This document shows positions 35,994-45,700 of a stretch of 64,000 bases of DNA, in pieces. Each line of letters opens with the position of its first letter. The stretch's first letter is position 1. Source of the stretch: Calditrichota bacterium (GTDB taxonomy: Bacteria; CLD3). A program made the position numbers and the translations under genes. Below the pieces are notes generated by a model, which did not search any database, had not been told where the DNA came from, and worked only from the letters and a program-made list of their open reading frames with translations. The stretch spans positions 62,001 through 126,000 of the forward strand of contig QQUF01000033.1 in the NCBI GenBank assembly GCA_008501735.1. The letters are read 5' to 3'.

Positions 35994-36224
35994 TTATTCT
36001 AGAATTTCCAAAACTGCTCTTCTTCCTGCTTTAGCCGAAGCTGCATTTAGAAGTGTACGAACTGCGTGTGCTGTTTGTCCTTTGCGACCGATGACTTTTC
36101 CTAAGTCACCTTCACCAACTCGTAATTCATAAACTACTGTTCTTTCACCTTCAACTTCTGAAACACTTACTGCATCAGGGTCGTCAACAAGATGTTTTGC
36201 GATGAATTCAATAAAATTTTTCAT
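35994..36224 (-). CDS. khpA: KhpA-like single-KH-domain RNA-binding protein, first copy
   Basis: This 76-residue KH protein has the GxxG loop GRKG and starts [17 protein letters not shown]. It follows rpsP by 31 nt behind a GGGAGG ribosome-binding site. It is a tandem paralogue of the next gene, with eight substitutions including GRKG/GRRG in the RNA-binding loop and GRR/GKR near the end. Retention of two nearly identical copies suggests a dosage effect or a heterodimer. Confidence 0.95.
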   Translation of the reverse strand: MKNFIEFIAKHLVDDPDAVSVSEVEGERTVVYELRVGEGDLGKVIGRKGQTAHAVRTLLNAASAKAGRRAVLEILE

Positions 36225-36255
36225 TCGGAAATTACCTCCCGGGTTTTAGAAAAGA

Positions 36256-36687
36256 TTAATTTTCAGAAGTAGTTTCTGTATTTTCAGGTTCAGCTACAAC
36301 TTCTTCTTTAGACGTATCTTTTGCTTTTGTCGCTTCTTTCTTTTCAGTTTTTGCGGCTTTCTTTGCTGCTTTTGCTTCTGACCATTTTTCCATTTCAGCA
36401 GCTACATCAGCTGGAGAAAGTCCTCTTTTAGTCAAAGCTCGTTTGTAAAGAATACCTTCAGCTTTTAATAAGTTAGAAACTGTATCAGTTGGGATTGCTC
36501 CGTTATCTAACCAATTAATTACTTTTTCTTCATCAATTTCAACAATCGGTGGATTATGAATTGGGTCGAAAGTTCCAACTCTTTCAATGTATCTACCATC
36601 TCTTTTCGCGCTATTTTCTGCGGCTACGATTCTGTAAAAAGGTCTTTTTGTGCGTCCAAATCTTGCTAATCTAATTTTAACTGACAA
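36256..36687 (-). CDS. rpsP: Ribosomal protein bS16 with acidic/lysine-rich tail
   Basis: The N-terminal 80 residues are classic bS16 (VKIRLARFGRTKRPFYRIVAAENSAKRDGRYIERVGTFDP, WLDNGAIPTDTVSNLL). At 143 residues it is longer than E. coli bS16 (82). The extension is rich in Ala, Lys and Glu (EAKAAKKAAKTEKKEATKA) and ends in an acidic stretch, as often seen in Bacteroidota relatives. It is a 30S assembly protein and heads the khpA-rimM-trmD-rplS run. Confidence 0.97.
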   Translation of the reverse strand: MSVKIRLARFGRTKRPFYRIVAAENSAKRDGRYIERVGTFDPIHNPPIVEIDEEKVINWLDNGAIPTDTVSNLLKAEGILYKRALTKRGLSPADVAAEMEKWSEAKAAKKAAKTEKKEATKAKDTSKEEVVAEPENTETTSEN

Positions 36688-36743
36688 TTTAGAATACCCT
36701 TGTTTTAATAGTTATTAATTAATTTATTAAATGTTTTCATACT

Positions 36744-38102
36744 TTACAAGCCCGGAATTTTGGGCATTCCTGGAAGCCCTTTTGCCATTTTCATCAAACC
36801 TTTTTTGCCTTTAGACATTTTACCAAATTGGTTCATCATCTTTTGCATCTGAGAAAATTGCTTTAAAAATTTATTTACTTCGTGTAAACTTGTTCCAGAA
36901 CCTTTTGCTATTCTTTTTCTTCTACCACCATTGAGGATTTTAGGTCTTGACTTCTCTTTATCGGTCATAGAACAAATTATAGCTTCGATTCTTTTGAATG
37001 AATCATCGTCAATTTTTGCGTCTTGAATCATTGATTGATTCATTCCTGGCATCATTCCGACCAATTGATTCAAAGGTCCAAGTTTTTTTATCTGCTGTAA
37101 TTGCTTATAAAAATCAGTAATTGTAAATTCATTTTTGAGAATTTTTTCTTCTAATTCTTTAGCCTCATTTTCGGAAAAAGTTTCTTGGGCTCTTTCAACA
37201 AATGAAACGATGTCGCCCATTCCAAGAATTCTTGAGGCTAAACGGTCAGGGTGAAAAATCTCTAAATCAGTTGGTTTTTCACCAACACCAATGAATTTTA
37301 TTGGTTTTCCTGTGATTGTGCGAATAGAAAGTGCTGCTCCACCTTTTGCATCACCGTCCATTTTTGTAAGAACAATTCCGTCGTAGTCAACTTGCTCCGA
37401 AAACTCTTTTGCACTGTTTACTGCGTCTTGTCCAGTCATTGCATCAACTACAAACAAAATCTCATTTGGATTTACAGAAGACTTTACTTCTTGCAACTCT
37501 GCCATAAGTTTTTCATCAATGTGCAAACGACCTGCAGTATCAAGAATTACGTAATCAGCGTAATTGTCAACTGCGTATTTAACTGCATTTTTACAAATTT
37601 GAACTGCGTCTTTCGAGTCATCAGTAACAACTGGAATTCCCATAGATTTGCCAAGAGTCTTAAGCTGGTCTTTTGCCGCAGGTCTGTAAACGTCTGCTCC
37701 GGCAAGAACTACACTTTTTTTCTCTTTCTTTAACTTGAGAGCTAATTTGCCACAAAAAGTCGTTTTTCCTGAACCTTGTAACCCGACAACCATTATTATT
37801 GTCAATGAACTTTTGTTTTCGTAAATCGGAACGTATTCTTTGCCTAAAAGATCAACTAACTCGTCGTGAATAATTTTAATGATTAATTGTCCAGGCTTAA
37901 TGGACTTGATTACTTCAGTGCCAACAGCTTTTTCACGAATTTTATCGATGAATTGCTTGGTAACTTTGAAGTTTACATCAGCTTCTAAAAAAGCCCTTCT
38001 AACCTCTCGAAGTGAGTCAGATATATTTTCCTCAGACAATACTCCCTGACCGCGAAGATTGCGAAAAACCGATTCTAACTTGTCTTGTAACTGTCCGAAC
38101 AT
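36744..38102 (-). CDS. ffh: Signal recognition particle GTPase Ffh (SRP54)
   Basis: Ffh binds signal sequences of nascent membrane proteins and delivers ribosomes to FtsY. The 452-residue product has the N domain (MFGQLQDKLESVFRNLRGQG), the G domain (GLQGSGKTTFCGKLA, DTAGRLHIDEKLM, LTKMDGDAKGG), and a methionine-rich M domain (QMQKMMNQFGKMSKGKKGLMKMAKGLPGMPKIPG). It precedes rpsP by 56 nt, as in many bacteria. Confidence 0.98.
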   Translation of the reverse strand: MFGQLQDKLESVFRNLRGQGVLSEENISDSLREVRRAFLEADVNFKVTKQFIDKIREKAVGTEVIKSIKPGQLIIKIIHDELVDLLGKEYVPIYENKSSLTIIMVVGLQGSGKTTFCGKLALKLKKEKKSVVLAGADVYRPAAKDQLKTLGKSMGIPVVTDDSKDAVQICKNAVKYAVDNYADYVILDTAGRLHIDEKLMAELQEVKSSVNPNEILFVVDAMTGQDAVNSAKEFSEQVDYDGIVLTKMDGDAKGGAALSIRTITGKPIKFIGVGEKPTDLEIFHPDRLASRILGMGDIVSFVERAQETFSENEAKELEEKILKNEFTITDFYKQLQQIKKLGPLNQLVGMMPGMNQSMIQDAKIDDDSFKRIEAIICSMTDKEKSRPKILNGGRRKRIAKGSGTSLHEVNKFLKQFSQMQKMMNQFGKMSKGKKGLMKMAKGLPGMPKIPGL

Positions 38103-38186
38103 TAAAAATTACTCTAAAATTAAAGTTTGTCAATTTAACATTTGAAAATTAACAAAGCAAGAAATTAGTTTTAGTAAATTTTATTA

Positions 38187-38414
38187 TTATTTAACAGGGT
38201 CAAAACCACCATTACTAAAAGGATTACACCTTAGAATTCGCCAAACCCCAAAACAAAAACCAATCACAAATCCTTTTTTCGTAAGGGATTGCAGAAAATA
38301 CTCTGAGCAACTTGGGTGATATTTACAACTCGCAGGGAACATTGGAGAAATTGCGAATTGGTAGAATTTGATTACCCAAACCAAAATGATTGTGAAAGGG
38401 TTTTTAATTTTCAT
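38187..38414 (-). CDS. yidD: Membrane protein insertion efficiency factor YidD
   Basis: The 75-residue product matches YidD throughout: IKFYQFAISPMFPASCKYHPSCSEYFLQSL with its conserved cysteines, then GFCFGVWRILRCNPFSNGGFDPVK. YidD is a small membrane-associated protein that helps YidC/Sec insertion. It is often beside rpmH-rnpA-yidC; here it is next to ffh, which is also membrane-targeting machinery. Confidence 0.96.
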   Translation of the reverse strand: MKIKNPFTIILVWVIKFYQFAISPMFPASCKYHPSCSEYFLQSLTKKGFVIGFCFGVWRILRCNPFSNGGFDPVK

Positions 38415-38498
38415 AGTTTTTATTGATTGAAATTTTTAAGCGTTACGACGACTGAAAGTCATTGCATCGCCTTTCTACTGGCTTCTGACTTCTCTCCC

Positions 38499-39293
38499 TT
38501 AAAAATTCACCATTGACCAGTCGCTTGGCTCTTTTTTTACAAAATTTCCAACGCCAAATTTACAGGCTTCTGTGCTTCGACTTAAAGTATTAACAGTAGC
38601 TGCATATTGAAGTGCAGACTCTAATCCCATTCCATTGATTTTTGACATCATTTCTAAAGTGAATCTCATAGAAGTGCCACTTGAATTTTTGACTAATGAA
38701 TTTGCTAATTGCTCTACTCTTTCATCAAGTTTTTCAAGCTCAACTGATTCATTTATTAAACGAATTTCTTTTGCATATTCAGCTGTTATTAATTTCCCCG
38801 TCAAAAAAAGGTCGAAAAGGTCTGTTTCTGAAACTCTTTGTTTTACAAAAAACATAATTTGAGCTGGAACAAAACCAATCTTGACTTCTGTAAATCCAAA
38901 TTTTGCCTCATTTGAAGAAACAATTAAATGACAAGCAGAAGCAAGTCCTGCTCCTCCTGCAATTGCGTGACCATTTACTTTTGCGATTACAGGTTTCTTA
39001 AGGTTCCTGATTGTCAAAAATAAATTCATTAATGCTTCTGAATCGTTTTTGTTTTCAACTGTCGAGTTTTCAAGAATTGAATTTAGGACTTTTAAATCTG
39101 CTCCTGCACAAAAGACTTTTCCGACTCCAGAAATTACAATTACCTTAATCCTTGGGTCTTCCTCAGCACGATTCAATGCATCTGTGAGTTCTTCAACAAT
39201 TTGAAAATTTAATGCGTTACCAACTTTCGGGCGATTTAAATAAAGATATGCAATCTTTCCATTTACGTCTTCAATTAGACTTTCAGAAATCAT
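38499..39293 (-). CDS. Enoyl-CoA hydratase/isomerase family protein
   Basis: This 264-residue crotonase-fold enzyme has the oxyanion-hole segment KVFCAGADLKVLN, the second oxyanion strand GHAIAGGAGLASACHLIVSS, and the catalytic Glu in KFGFTEVKIGFVPA. It starts directly after the stop of the AtuA-like gene with no gap, so the two are coupled. In AtuA-containing operons such hydratases act in acyclic terpene or leucine-type branched acyl-CoA breakdown (AtuE/LiuC-like). A methylglutaconyl-CoA hydratase role is possible but not proven by sequence. Confidence 0.9.
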   Translation of the reverse strand: MISESLIEDVNGKIAYLYLNRPKVGNALNFQIVEELTDALNRAEEDPRIKVIVISGVGKVFCAGADLKVLNSILENSTVENKNDSEALMNLFLTIRNLKKPVIAKVNGHAIAGGAGLASACHLIVSSNEAKFGFTEVKIGFVPAQIMFFVKQRVSETDLFDLFLTGKLITAEYAKEIRLINESVELEKLDERVEQLANSLVKNSSGTSMRFTLEMMSKINGMGLESALQYAATVNTLSRSTEACKFGVGNFVKKEPSDWSMVNF

Positions 39294-39635
39294 TTAAAAC
39301 TCCCTTTGAGCTTTAAAATTATTAGGAACTTCTATTTCCATTTGAAGGAGAGCTTGACCGTGAGTTTTACCTTGTGCATCAGTTTTCAAAGAAGCTGAAC
39401 CTCCACCACCGAGCGAATCATTTAAAATAAAATTTAGAGCTAACAAATTCGGAACTCTATATTTTTCAACTTCACCCAAACAAATTTTGTGGAAATGATT
39501 TTTCACTGTTTCTTCTGTAAGTTTCGAATCTAATATTTTATAAAATTCTTCGTTGTAAGCAATAACTCCAACATTTGAAGCTGCTCCTTTGTCTCCTGAA
39601 CGAGCGTGAGCAATTTGTCCGACTTTTATTTTCAT
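39294..39635 (-). CDS. Stand-alone AtuA C-terminal-like domain protein
   Basis: The 113-residue product resembles only the last about 100 residues of AtuA (DUF1446 family, acyclic terpene utilisation): VGQIAHARSGDKGAASNVGVIAY, VEKYRVPNLLALNFILNDSLGGGGSASLKTDAQGK and a LLQMEIEVP end. The large N-terminal DUF1446 part is not encoded next to it. Separate genes for the two parts are known in some bacteria, so this need not be a fragment. A stand-alone start is supported by its own ATG, and the enoyl-CoA hydratase follows immediately. Confidence 0.85.
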   Translation of the reverse strand: MKIKVGQIAHARSGDKGAASNVGVIAYNEEFYKILDSKLTEETVKNHFHKICLGEVEKYRVPNLLALNFILNDSLGGGGSASLKTDAQGKTHGQALLQMEIEVPNNFKAQREF

Positions 39636-39713
39636 TGTTAATCCTATAAGTTTTAAAGTTTGACAAATTTAATCAATTTTGGGGAATTAAACAAAAAATG
39701 AAAACTATTAGAC

Positions 39714-39752
39714 AAAAAAAATGGAATGTTTACAAAGGAAGTAAACATTCCA
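39714..39752 (-). terminator. Intrinsic terminator of the candidate ncRNA / DUF2807 transcript
   Basis: A perfect 12-bp stem TGGAATGTTTAC/GTAAACATTCCA (39722-39733, 39741-39752) with a 7-nt loop is followed on the minus strand by eight Ts (39721 down to 39714). There is no T-run on the plus side. Confidence 0.85.
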
Positions 39753-39938
39753 AACTGATTCTACCATTTGAAAGGAGGGAAATTTTTCGGTGGGTAATTA
39801 GATTGCTTCAAATCTAATGCCAAGAAAAACCCGTAACAAAAGGACTTTCAGCAACAGTAACAATTTTTTGAAAGGTAAAAAGACATCAATCCCTCAAGAC
39901 ACCAATCGACACAAATAACTATTTTTATTCTATTTCTA
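39714..39938 (-). ncRNA. Candidate structured small RNA of unknown family
   Basis: The 350-nt gap 39636-39985 has no credible gene. On the minus strand it holds a sigma70-like promoter: CTTGTT, 16 nt, TACAAT at 39950-39945. About 225 nt later comes a strong terminator. In between are a 7-bp hairpin TTAGATT/AATCTAA (about 39797-39816), an AGGGA/TCCCT pairing that could close the molecule, and CCTCCTTTC at 39778-39770, identical to the anti-Shine-Dalgarno tail of 16S rRNA. The size would suit 6S RNA, but I could not match its conserved bubble. A long 3' UTR of the DUF2807 gene is the alternative. Confidence 0.4.
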
Positions 39939-39985
39939 TAAATTATTGTAGCGTCTTTACCACAACAACAAGACTTGCATCAATG

Positions 39986-40639
39986 TTAGGAGCCTTTAAC
40001 AATTTTACCAGAACCATTTACAGAATTTGAAATATTAGTTGGATTCCCGTGATAGATAATTTTTCCACTTCCATTAATATCTGAATTTATGCTTCGTTCT
40101 GAACTGATTTCAACTTTTCCTGAACCGTTAATTTCAACATCAACATTTTCAGCTTTTAAGTTTTGACTTTCTACTTTCCCTGAACCATTAATTTCAACAT
40201 CAAAATCTTTAGTCTTTCCGTTTGCATAAATCTTACCTGAGCCATTCATCTCAACACTAAGTCTATCGTTCTGAAAATTATCAATTTCAATTTTACCCGA
40301 GCCATTCAATTCAACGTAATCAACTTCGTCAGAGCCAATTCTTACTTTGATAGTTTCTGTAGTCTGAACATTATTTTCCGTATAAATTCTCAAAACATCA
40401 CCACGAACTTCTGAAATAATATGAGGCAAAATGTTTTCTTCCGCTTCAATTTCTAAAGTTTCATTTTTGGAATGTTCTATAAAAACTTTGAAAGAGCCAT
40501 CAACAACAACTTTCTCAAAATTTGAAACATTTCGTTTTTCGGCGACAACATTACCATTCCCTTTGATGTTTTTCGCAGAAGCACAAGCTGAGATTAAACC
40601 CAAAATCAGAAAAAAATTAATTAGATTAAATTTTTTCAT
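39986..40639 (-). CDS. DUF2807 (head GIN domain) lipoprotein with NGSGK repeats
   Basis: The 217-residue product begins MKKFNLINFFLILGLISAC, a lipoprotein signal with Cys at about residue 19. The DUF2807 domain starts at GNGNVVAEKRNVSNFEKVVVDGSFKVFI. Its C-terminal half is a regular beta-helix-like repeat with six copies of (L/M/I/V)NGSGK(I/V) spaced about 18 residues apart. The family is common in Bacteroidota envelopes and is sometimes called a putative autotransporter adhesin. Its function is unknown. No T9SS tail is present. The divergent SGNH hydrolase gene starts 88 nt away. Confidence 0.88.
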   Translation of the reverse strand: MKKFNLINFFLILGLISACASAKNIKGNGNVVAEKRNVSNFEKVVVDGSFKVFIEHSKNETLEIEAEENILPHIISEVRGDVLRIYTENNVQTTETIKVRIGSDEVDYVELNGSGKIEIDNFQNDRLSVEMNGSGKIYANGKTKDFDVEINGSGKVESQNLKAENVDVEINGSGKVEISSERSINSDINGSGKIIYHGNPTNISNSVNGSGKIVKGS

Positions 40640-40727
40640 TTTGTTACCTATAAATTTTGTTTAGAATTTCACTCTCTTACACTTTTATTTTTTAAAAGTT
40701 TCATTTCACTTAATTGAAAAACTAAGA

Positions 40728-41729
40728 ATGCAAAATATCTCTAAAACTATTCTTATCAATATTCTAATTTTGTTTGGATTCTTTTTTATCCTTGAGATTG
40801 GAGCAAGGTTTTACGCTTCATTTTTTGTTGAAGGAAAATCCTTTTTTAGGGAAAGCACTTTCGTTTCACCTTGGATAACAAGTAATGATTTCCCACCACC
40901 AAAAATTGACGAAAATGGGAAATACTATTTTAGGCACAAAACTAAACCTACTCCAAAACAAAAGCCTGAAAATACTTTCAGAATTATTACAGTCGGAGGC
41001 TCAACAACTGCAAACGAAAGAGCTTTTTATTCGGATGAAGCAGACTACGCTATCGAGCTGGAAAAACTTCTGAGCCAAAATTCAAAAGGGAAAAATATTG
41101 AAGTTTTGAATGCTGGAGCTGATGCTTACTCAACTGCACAAAGTTTGATTAACATTCAATTTAGACTCTTAGAGTTTGAACCTGATTTGATAATTTTGAT
41201 GCACAATGTAAACGACCGTTCAGTTAATTATTTTGGGAAAGTTGTAGAGGGAGATTACTCAAATAAGTATTTGGAGGAAGTTTTTCTCAATCCTGAACTT
41301 CAAGTTGGTTACTCATTTTACGGTTTCATTTTCCAGTCAAGACTCTTGGCAAAATTCGGCCTTCCTGAACTTTTGGCAAGTAAAGGAAGCATTAATTACG
41401 ATAACAATATTGAAGATGGGATTAGGATTTTCAAAAGAAACCTAACTAGCATTTCTCAAATTTGTAAACAAAATGGTGTTGAATTAATACTTCTTTCACA
41501 ACCGAATTCATTTAGCAAATTTTACTTTGAAGGAGAAAAAGAACAGATAATTCTTTACGACCAAATTATTAAAGAAGTCGCTGAAGCAAACGAAGTAATT
41601 TTTGTCGATATGTTTTCAGAAATGGGTCAAGACAAAGAATTATTTGTTGACCCTGTTCACTACTCTTTAAAAGGAATTCAAAAATTTGCTAAAATCTTGA
41701 GTGAAGAAATTTCTGCAAACCTTGAGTGA
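40728..41729 (+). CDS. Membrane-anchored SGNH/GDSL-type hydrolase
   Basis: The 333-residue product has an N-terminal membrane helix (ILINILILFGFFFILEIGARF) and then an SGNH esterase domain. Block I is ITVGGSTTANE (Ser near residue 90). The oxyanion Gly lies in EVLNAGADAYST, the Asn in LIILMHNVNDRS, and the Asp/His pair in FVDPVHYSLKG. Such proteins deacylate or deacetylate surface glycans, lipids or alginate-like polymers. The substrate here is unknown. It is convergent with the mscS gene with a 7-nt gap. Confidence 0.88.
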   Translation: MQNISKTILINILILFGFFFILEIGARFYASFFVEGKSFFRESTFVSPWITSNDFPPPKIDENGKYYFRHKTKPTPKQKPENTFRIITVGGSTTANERAFYSDEADYAIELEKLLSQNSKGKNIEVLNAGADAYSTAQSLINIQFRLLEFEPDLIILMHNVNDRSVNYFGKVVEGDYSNKYLEEVFLNPELQVGYSFYGFIFQSRLLAKFGLPELLASKGSINYDNNIEDGIRIFKRNLTSISQICKQNGVELILLSQPNSFSKFYFEGEKEQIILYDQIIKEVAEANEVIFVDMFSEMGQDKELFVDPVHYSLKGIQKFAKILSEEISANLE

Positions 41730-41736
41730 CTTTTTT

Positions 41737-42777
41737 TTAACCCAAACTCCCTTCATTTGGAAAAAGATTTTCGGGCAACATTTTTTGTCGAATAAATTCT
41801 TTTTTAGCAATTTCAGTAATATCGCTTGCAAGTGCAGCTTCATAACGAATGTCGTGAACATAAGCCTTTACTCTTAACCTTGTTAAAAAAGTGTGGTTAA
41901 ATTCATCTTGAACAAGCACAACAACAGGTTTTTCTAAGAAAACATACTTTGAAGTAAAAGCTGCGTCCAAAGCAATTTGTTTTGCTTTTTGAACGTCAAC
42001 ATTCCCAGGCAAGTAAAGCGTCGTAACAACTTGACAATCCAATGCTCCTGCATTTGCATTTGAAACTGAATCGTTTATCACTTTGCTGTTTGGAACAGAA
42101 ACTAAATTGTCGTCAGGAGTTACAATTCTAACTGTTCTCAATCCCATATTTACAACTTCGCCGTAATGTTCACCAACTTGGATTTTATCTCCAACTTGAA
42201 ACGGCTTATCCATAATTATTAAAATTCCACCAAAGATATTTTGCAAAATGTCTTGAGAAGCAAAACCAATTGCAATTCCAGCAGAAGCAGTAAAAGCCAA
42301 AAGTGATTCTTGTGTTGGGTGAAAAATCGCAACAATTACAACATAAATTGCTGTCAGCCAAACAACAATCCGGACAATTGGAATCATTCCTTTAAGTGTA
42401 ATTCTGTAAGTAGTAAACCTTTCAGCCATTAAATCTAAAAAGTAGGTAAAAGATTTAACAAGAACAACCGTTACCAAAACCAATAAAATTGTGTAAATAA
42501 TTTGTCGAATTGGAAGAGCATCTTTGATTTTCTCAGCTTGTTCTTTGACACCTTTTCCTTCTTTTACAGGAGTTTTCTTACTTACAGCAATTGTTGAATC
42601 GTTTAAAGTTTTTGCTAAAATTGACGAGTCTAAAGCAACAACAACTAAAGTGTCTTTTATTCCTAAAGTATCTATTTTCGTAGAATCTTTTTCTTCGGCT
42701 TGCAATGAGAAAAATTGGTAGCTGACAAAGAATGTTGCAAAAAAGACTAACAAGAATTTTGTAGTAAATGATTTCAT
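41737..42777 (-). CDS. MscS-family mechanosensitive ion channel
   Basis: The 346-residue product has a signal-like N-terminus, a Ser/Thr/Lys-rich spacer to about residue 85, and three membrane helices: IIYTILLVLVTVVLVKSFTYFL, IPIVRIVVWLTAIYVVIVAIF and the pore helix ESLLAFTASAGIAIGFASQDILQNIFGGILIIM. The beta domain follows with KPFQVGDKIQVGEHYGEVVNMGLRTVRI and VSVPNSKVIN, then a C-terminal alpha/beta domain. MscS channels open under osmotic downshock. The gene lies 18 nt behind the 1045-residue ATPase gene and is probably in the same transcript. Confidence 0.95.
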   Translation of the reverse strand: MKSFTTKFLLVFFATFFVSYQFFSLQAEEKDSTKIDTLGIKDTLVVVALDSSILAKTLNDSTIAVSKKTPVKEGKGVKEQAEKIKDALPIRQIIYTILLVLVTVVLVKSFTYFLDLMAERFTTYRITLKGMIPIVRIVVWLTAIYVVIVAIFHPTQESLLAFTASAGIAIGFASQDILQNIFGGILIIMDKPFQVGDKIQVGEHYGEVVNMGLRTVRIVTPDDNLVSVPNSKVINDSVSNANAGALDCQVVTTLYLPGNVDVQKAKQIALDAAFTSKYVFLEKPVVVLVQDEFNHTFLTRLRVKAYVHDIRYEAALASDITEIAKKEFIRQKMLPENLFPNEGSLG

Positions 42778-42795
42778 TTAATATCTCAATGAACT

Positions 42796-45700
42796 TTAAT
42801 TTAAGATTTTGGCTGACTTTAAAACATTTACAATTGGAGTGTAAACAACAGGATTTAAAGAATAATGTAAAGTCGAAACTTTATCATTTACTTTCTTCTC
42901 CTCACGAATCAAACCGAGAACTAACAACGCTTCAACAATCAAACGACTTTGGGTTACACTCGAATGAAAAATCTCAGAATGTTCTTCCAAAGTGAGTTCC
43001 GAATGTTGAATAAAAGCCGCTAGAGAATAAAGGTAATCTTGAGGCAGTTTGTTTACGAACCTGAAATCAAGTTTAACTAATTCCTTGACATTAATTTGAT
43101 TATTCTCGCCTTCGGAAACTGACGAAAGCCAGTAAAAAATTGCTAAAAGCGGATTCCCTTCTGAAATTTCTAACAATGTATCGAAAAAATTTTCTTGAAT
43201 AATTTTCTGCTTTTCTTTTTCATCTTTAATCTTTTTCAGTTTGCGTTGCTCGGTGGCATTTTGAGGTTCATCAAAAAGCAAATTAAACCCACTGACGTTA
43301 TGCCTTACCAAAATTAGTTTTTCAATCTCTTCTCGATTCAAAGGTGAAAGATTAATTTTGTAATAGAAATGAGCTGAAATTTTTCCAATTTTTTCAAAGT
43401 AGCTCCAAGCATATTTTCTAACTGTTACAACCCAAAATAATTTTTCTGAAGTTTCAGAAATTAGTCCTAAAAGACCTTTCAAAGCACTTGTTCCACTAAC
43501 AACCCTCAAAAAAAGATTTTCAAAATTTTCGATAATTACGACTTTTTTCTTTTGTTTGAACAGAAGTTTTTTTACTAACTCAAATTCAGGTTGTTCTTCA
43601 ATTTCAAATGCTTGACACAAAATTTTACAAATTCCCTCTTCGGTGTGGTAAGAGCTTTTTAAATTTATTCGAATGATTTCCTCATTTTCAAAAATCAGAT
43701 TTTCAGCACAGTTGATTAGACTTGTTTTTCCATTTCCAACTTCACCAATTAATACCAAATTTGAATCTCGGCTCTCTTTCCAACGCATAAAAGCTCCGCG
43801 AATCCCAAAAATATTACTATCGCGAGCTACTAAGAAATTCTTAGCAGCAAGAGGCTCAATGTTAAAAAGTTTAGAATAAATTAATGGAAGTTTTGCTTTC
43901 TTGACTGACGCAATGTCGGTTTGGTCTTTGATTTGTATGATTTCATCTTTGCTAAATTCTTCAAATCCCAACCTCTGTGTAATCGACTTTTTCTTTAATT
44001 TAAAAAGCGTATAAAAAATTTCGAGTTTGCGTTTTGCTGTTGAAAAGTAAAGATTAGCTTTTGTTTGAACTAATTTTACAGAAGTATCGAACTTGTCCTT
44101 TGCACCACCTTTTAAAAGATGAAAACTTGTCTTAACATCGCTTTTAGTTTGGACTAATTCTTTAATTTTGTGAAAAGCATTTTTGAGACAAGAGACAACA
44201 TTTTCAGAAAATTCAATTTCGCTTTTCTGAATATTTTCCAAATGCTCTTCCATCTGCATTTTTGCACGTTCAATTCCACCAAGGACAAGGTCTTCAGCAT
44301 TTTTAAGGCGTTTTTTGCTAACTCTCTCTGAATCCAATTCTGACTGTGAAAGTTCTGAATTAAATCTAATAATTTCTTCAAAACGAATAAGTTCTTCAAG
44401 GAAATTATTTAGCTCAAGAGTAAGTTTTTGATAATTTTGGGTAATATTTTCAGGAACCTCTTTTTCGAGGTAAAGATTTACAATTCCCTGTAAAGAAAGC
44501 TCAACGTAATCACAATCGTAATCAATTTCATCTGCTTTTCTAACTTTGTCTTTTAAGGTAAGTTCAATATTTCTTGTATTTTTGACGTAATTGTTCAGGA
44601 CTAAAATGAATTCAGAAATTTGATTCTTAATCTTATTTTCGTCCATCGCTTTTTGCAAAATTTCTTTTGCTTCTGAAATCGAAACCAAAATCTCACCGAC
44701 TAAGCTCAGAACGCTTTCTTTCTTTTCTTCACCAGAATTTGAGTAATCAAATTCAGAATTGATTTTATCAAAATTTTTGTCTGTAATTTCAACAATATGT
44801 CTCAAAGGTTTTTCAATACAATCGTGCTTTAACTGACTGATTTCTGCAATGATTTCATTAAGCATTGCACCGATTCGGCTTGAAAGTTTATAAGTGTAAA
44901 GGTTTGCAAAAATTGAGTTTTGAAAAGCATCAGTAAACATTTCTGATTTCTTCAGAAAATTTTTATTCTTCTCATTTGTTTTTTCTAAGTGCTTTTCGGA
45001 TTTTGAAAGTTCCATTGAGACTGAAAACTCAAAAGTATTACATTTTGAAATTCCATTTTGGAAAGAGCCAAAATGTGAGATTAAATTTGCAATTAAATTG
45101 TCAGATAAAATTTGTTCAGATTCAGAAATTTTTGTTACAAAATTATTGGTCTCAGCAGAAAGTTTTTCCTTAGAATTTTCAATAATTTCTAAGATTTCTT
45201 CTAACTTAGCTTCTTCTGTGTCTAAGCGATCCAAAATCTCATTTGTTGACTCAATTACAACTTCAATATTTTCTTCGATAAACTTTAGGACGAAAACAGA
45301 AGAATCATTTAAAATGAATAATTCTTTACAACTATCAGCCAAAAAATTATTTTCAAAAATATTTTTTAATTTTTGGACTTCAATATTTCTTGAAGCACCT
45401 TTTTTAAATTTTCTTTTTAATAATTTTCCAGCATTTACAAAAACAGAATCACCAGTCTGAGTATTGTATCTTACTTGCTCTTGTGGAATTGAAAAAGAAT
45501 CTGAGTCTTGTTTTTTCAAAAAATTTTTCAATTTTTCAAATAACTCAGCTTGGCTTGGAATATCAAACTCATCAAAAGAATAAAGAAAATCATTCAAAAA
45601 CCATTCAGCCATCTCACGACGTGATTTACGAATTTCTGATTTTATTTTTTCTCGCAATTCATCTTCTTGGAGGCTTTCAACTTCAACAAAAGTTGCCAAA

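Noticed and set aside
38415-38498. Short GACT-GAA-AGTC palindrome and GC-richer patch before yidD
   Set aside because: The stem is four base pairs and no other copy was seen in the window; too weak to call.
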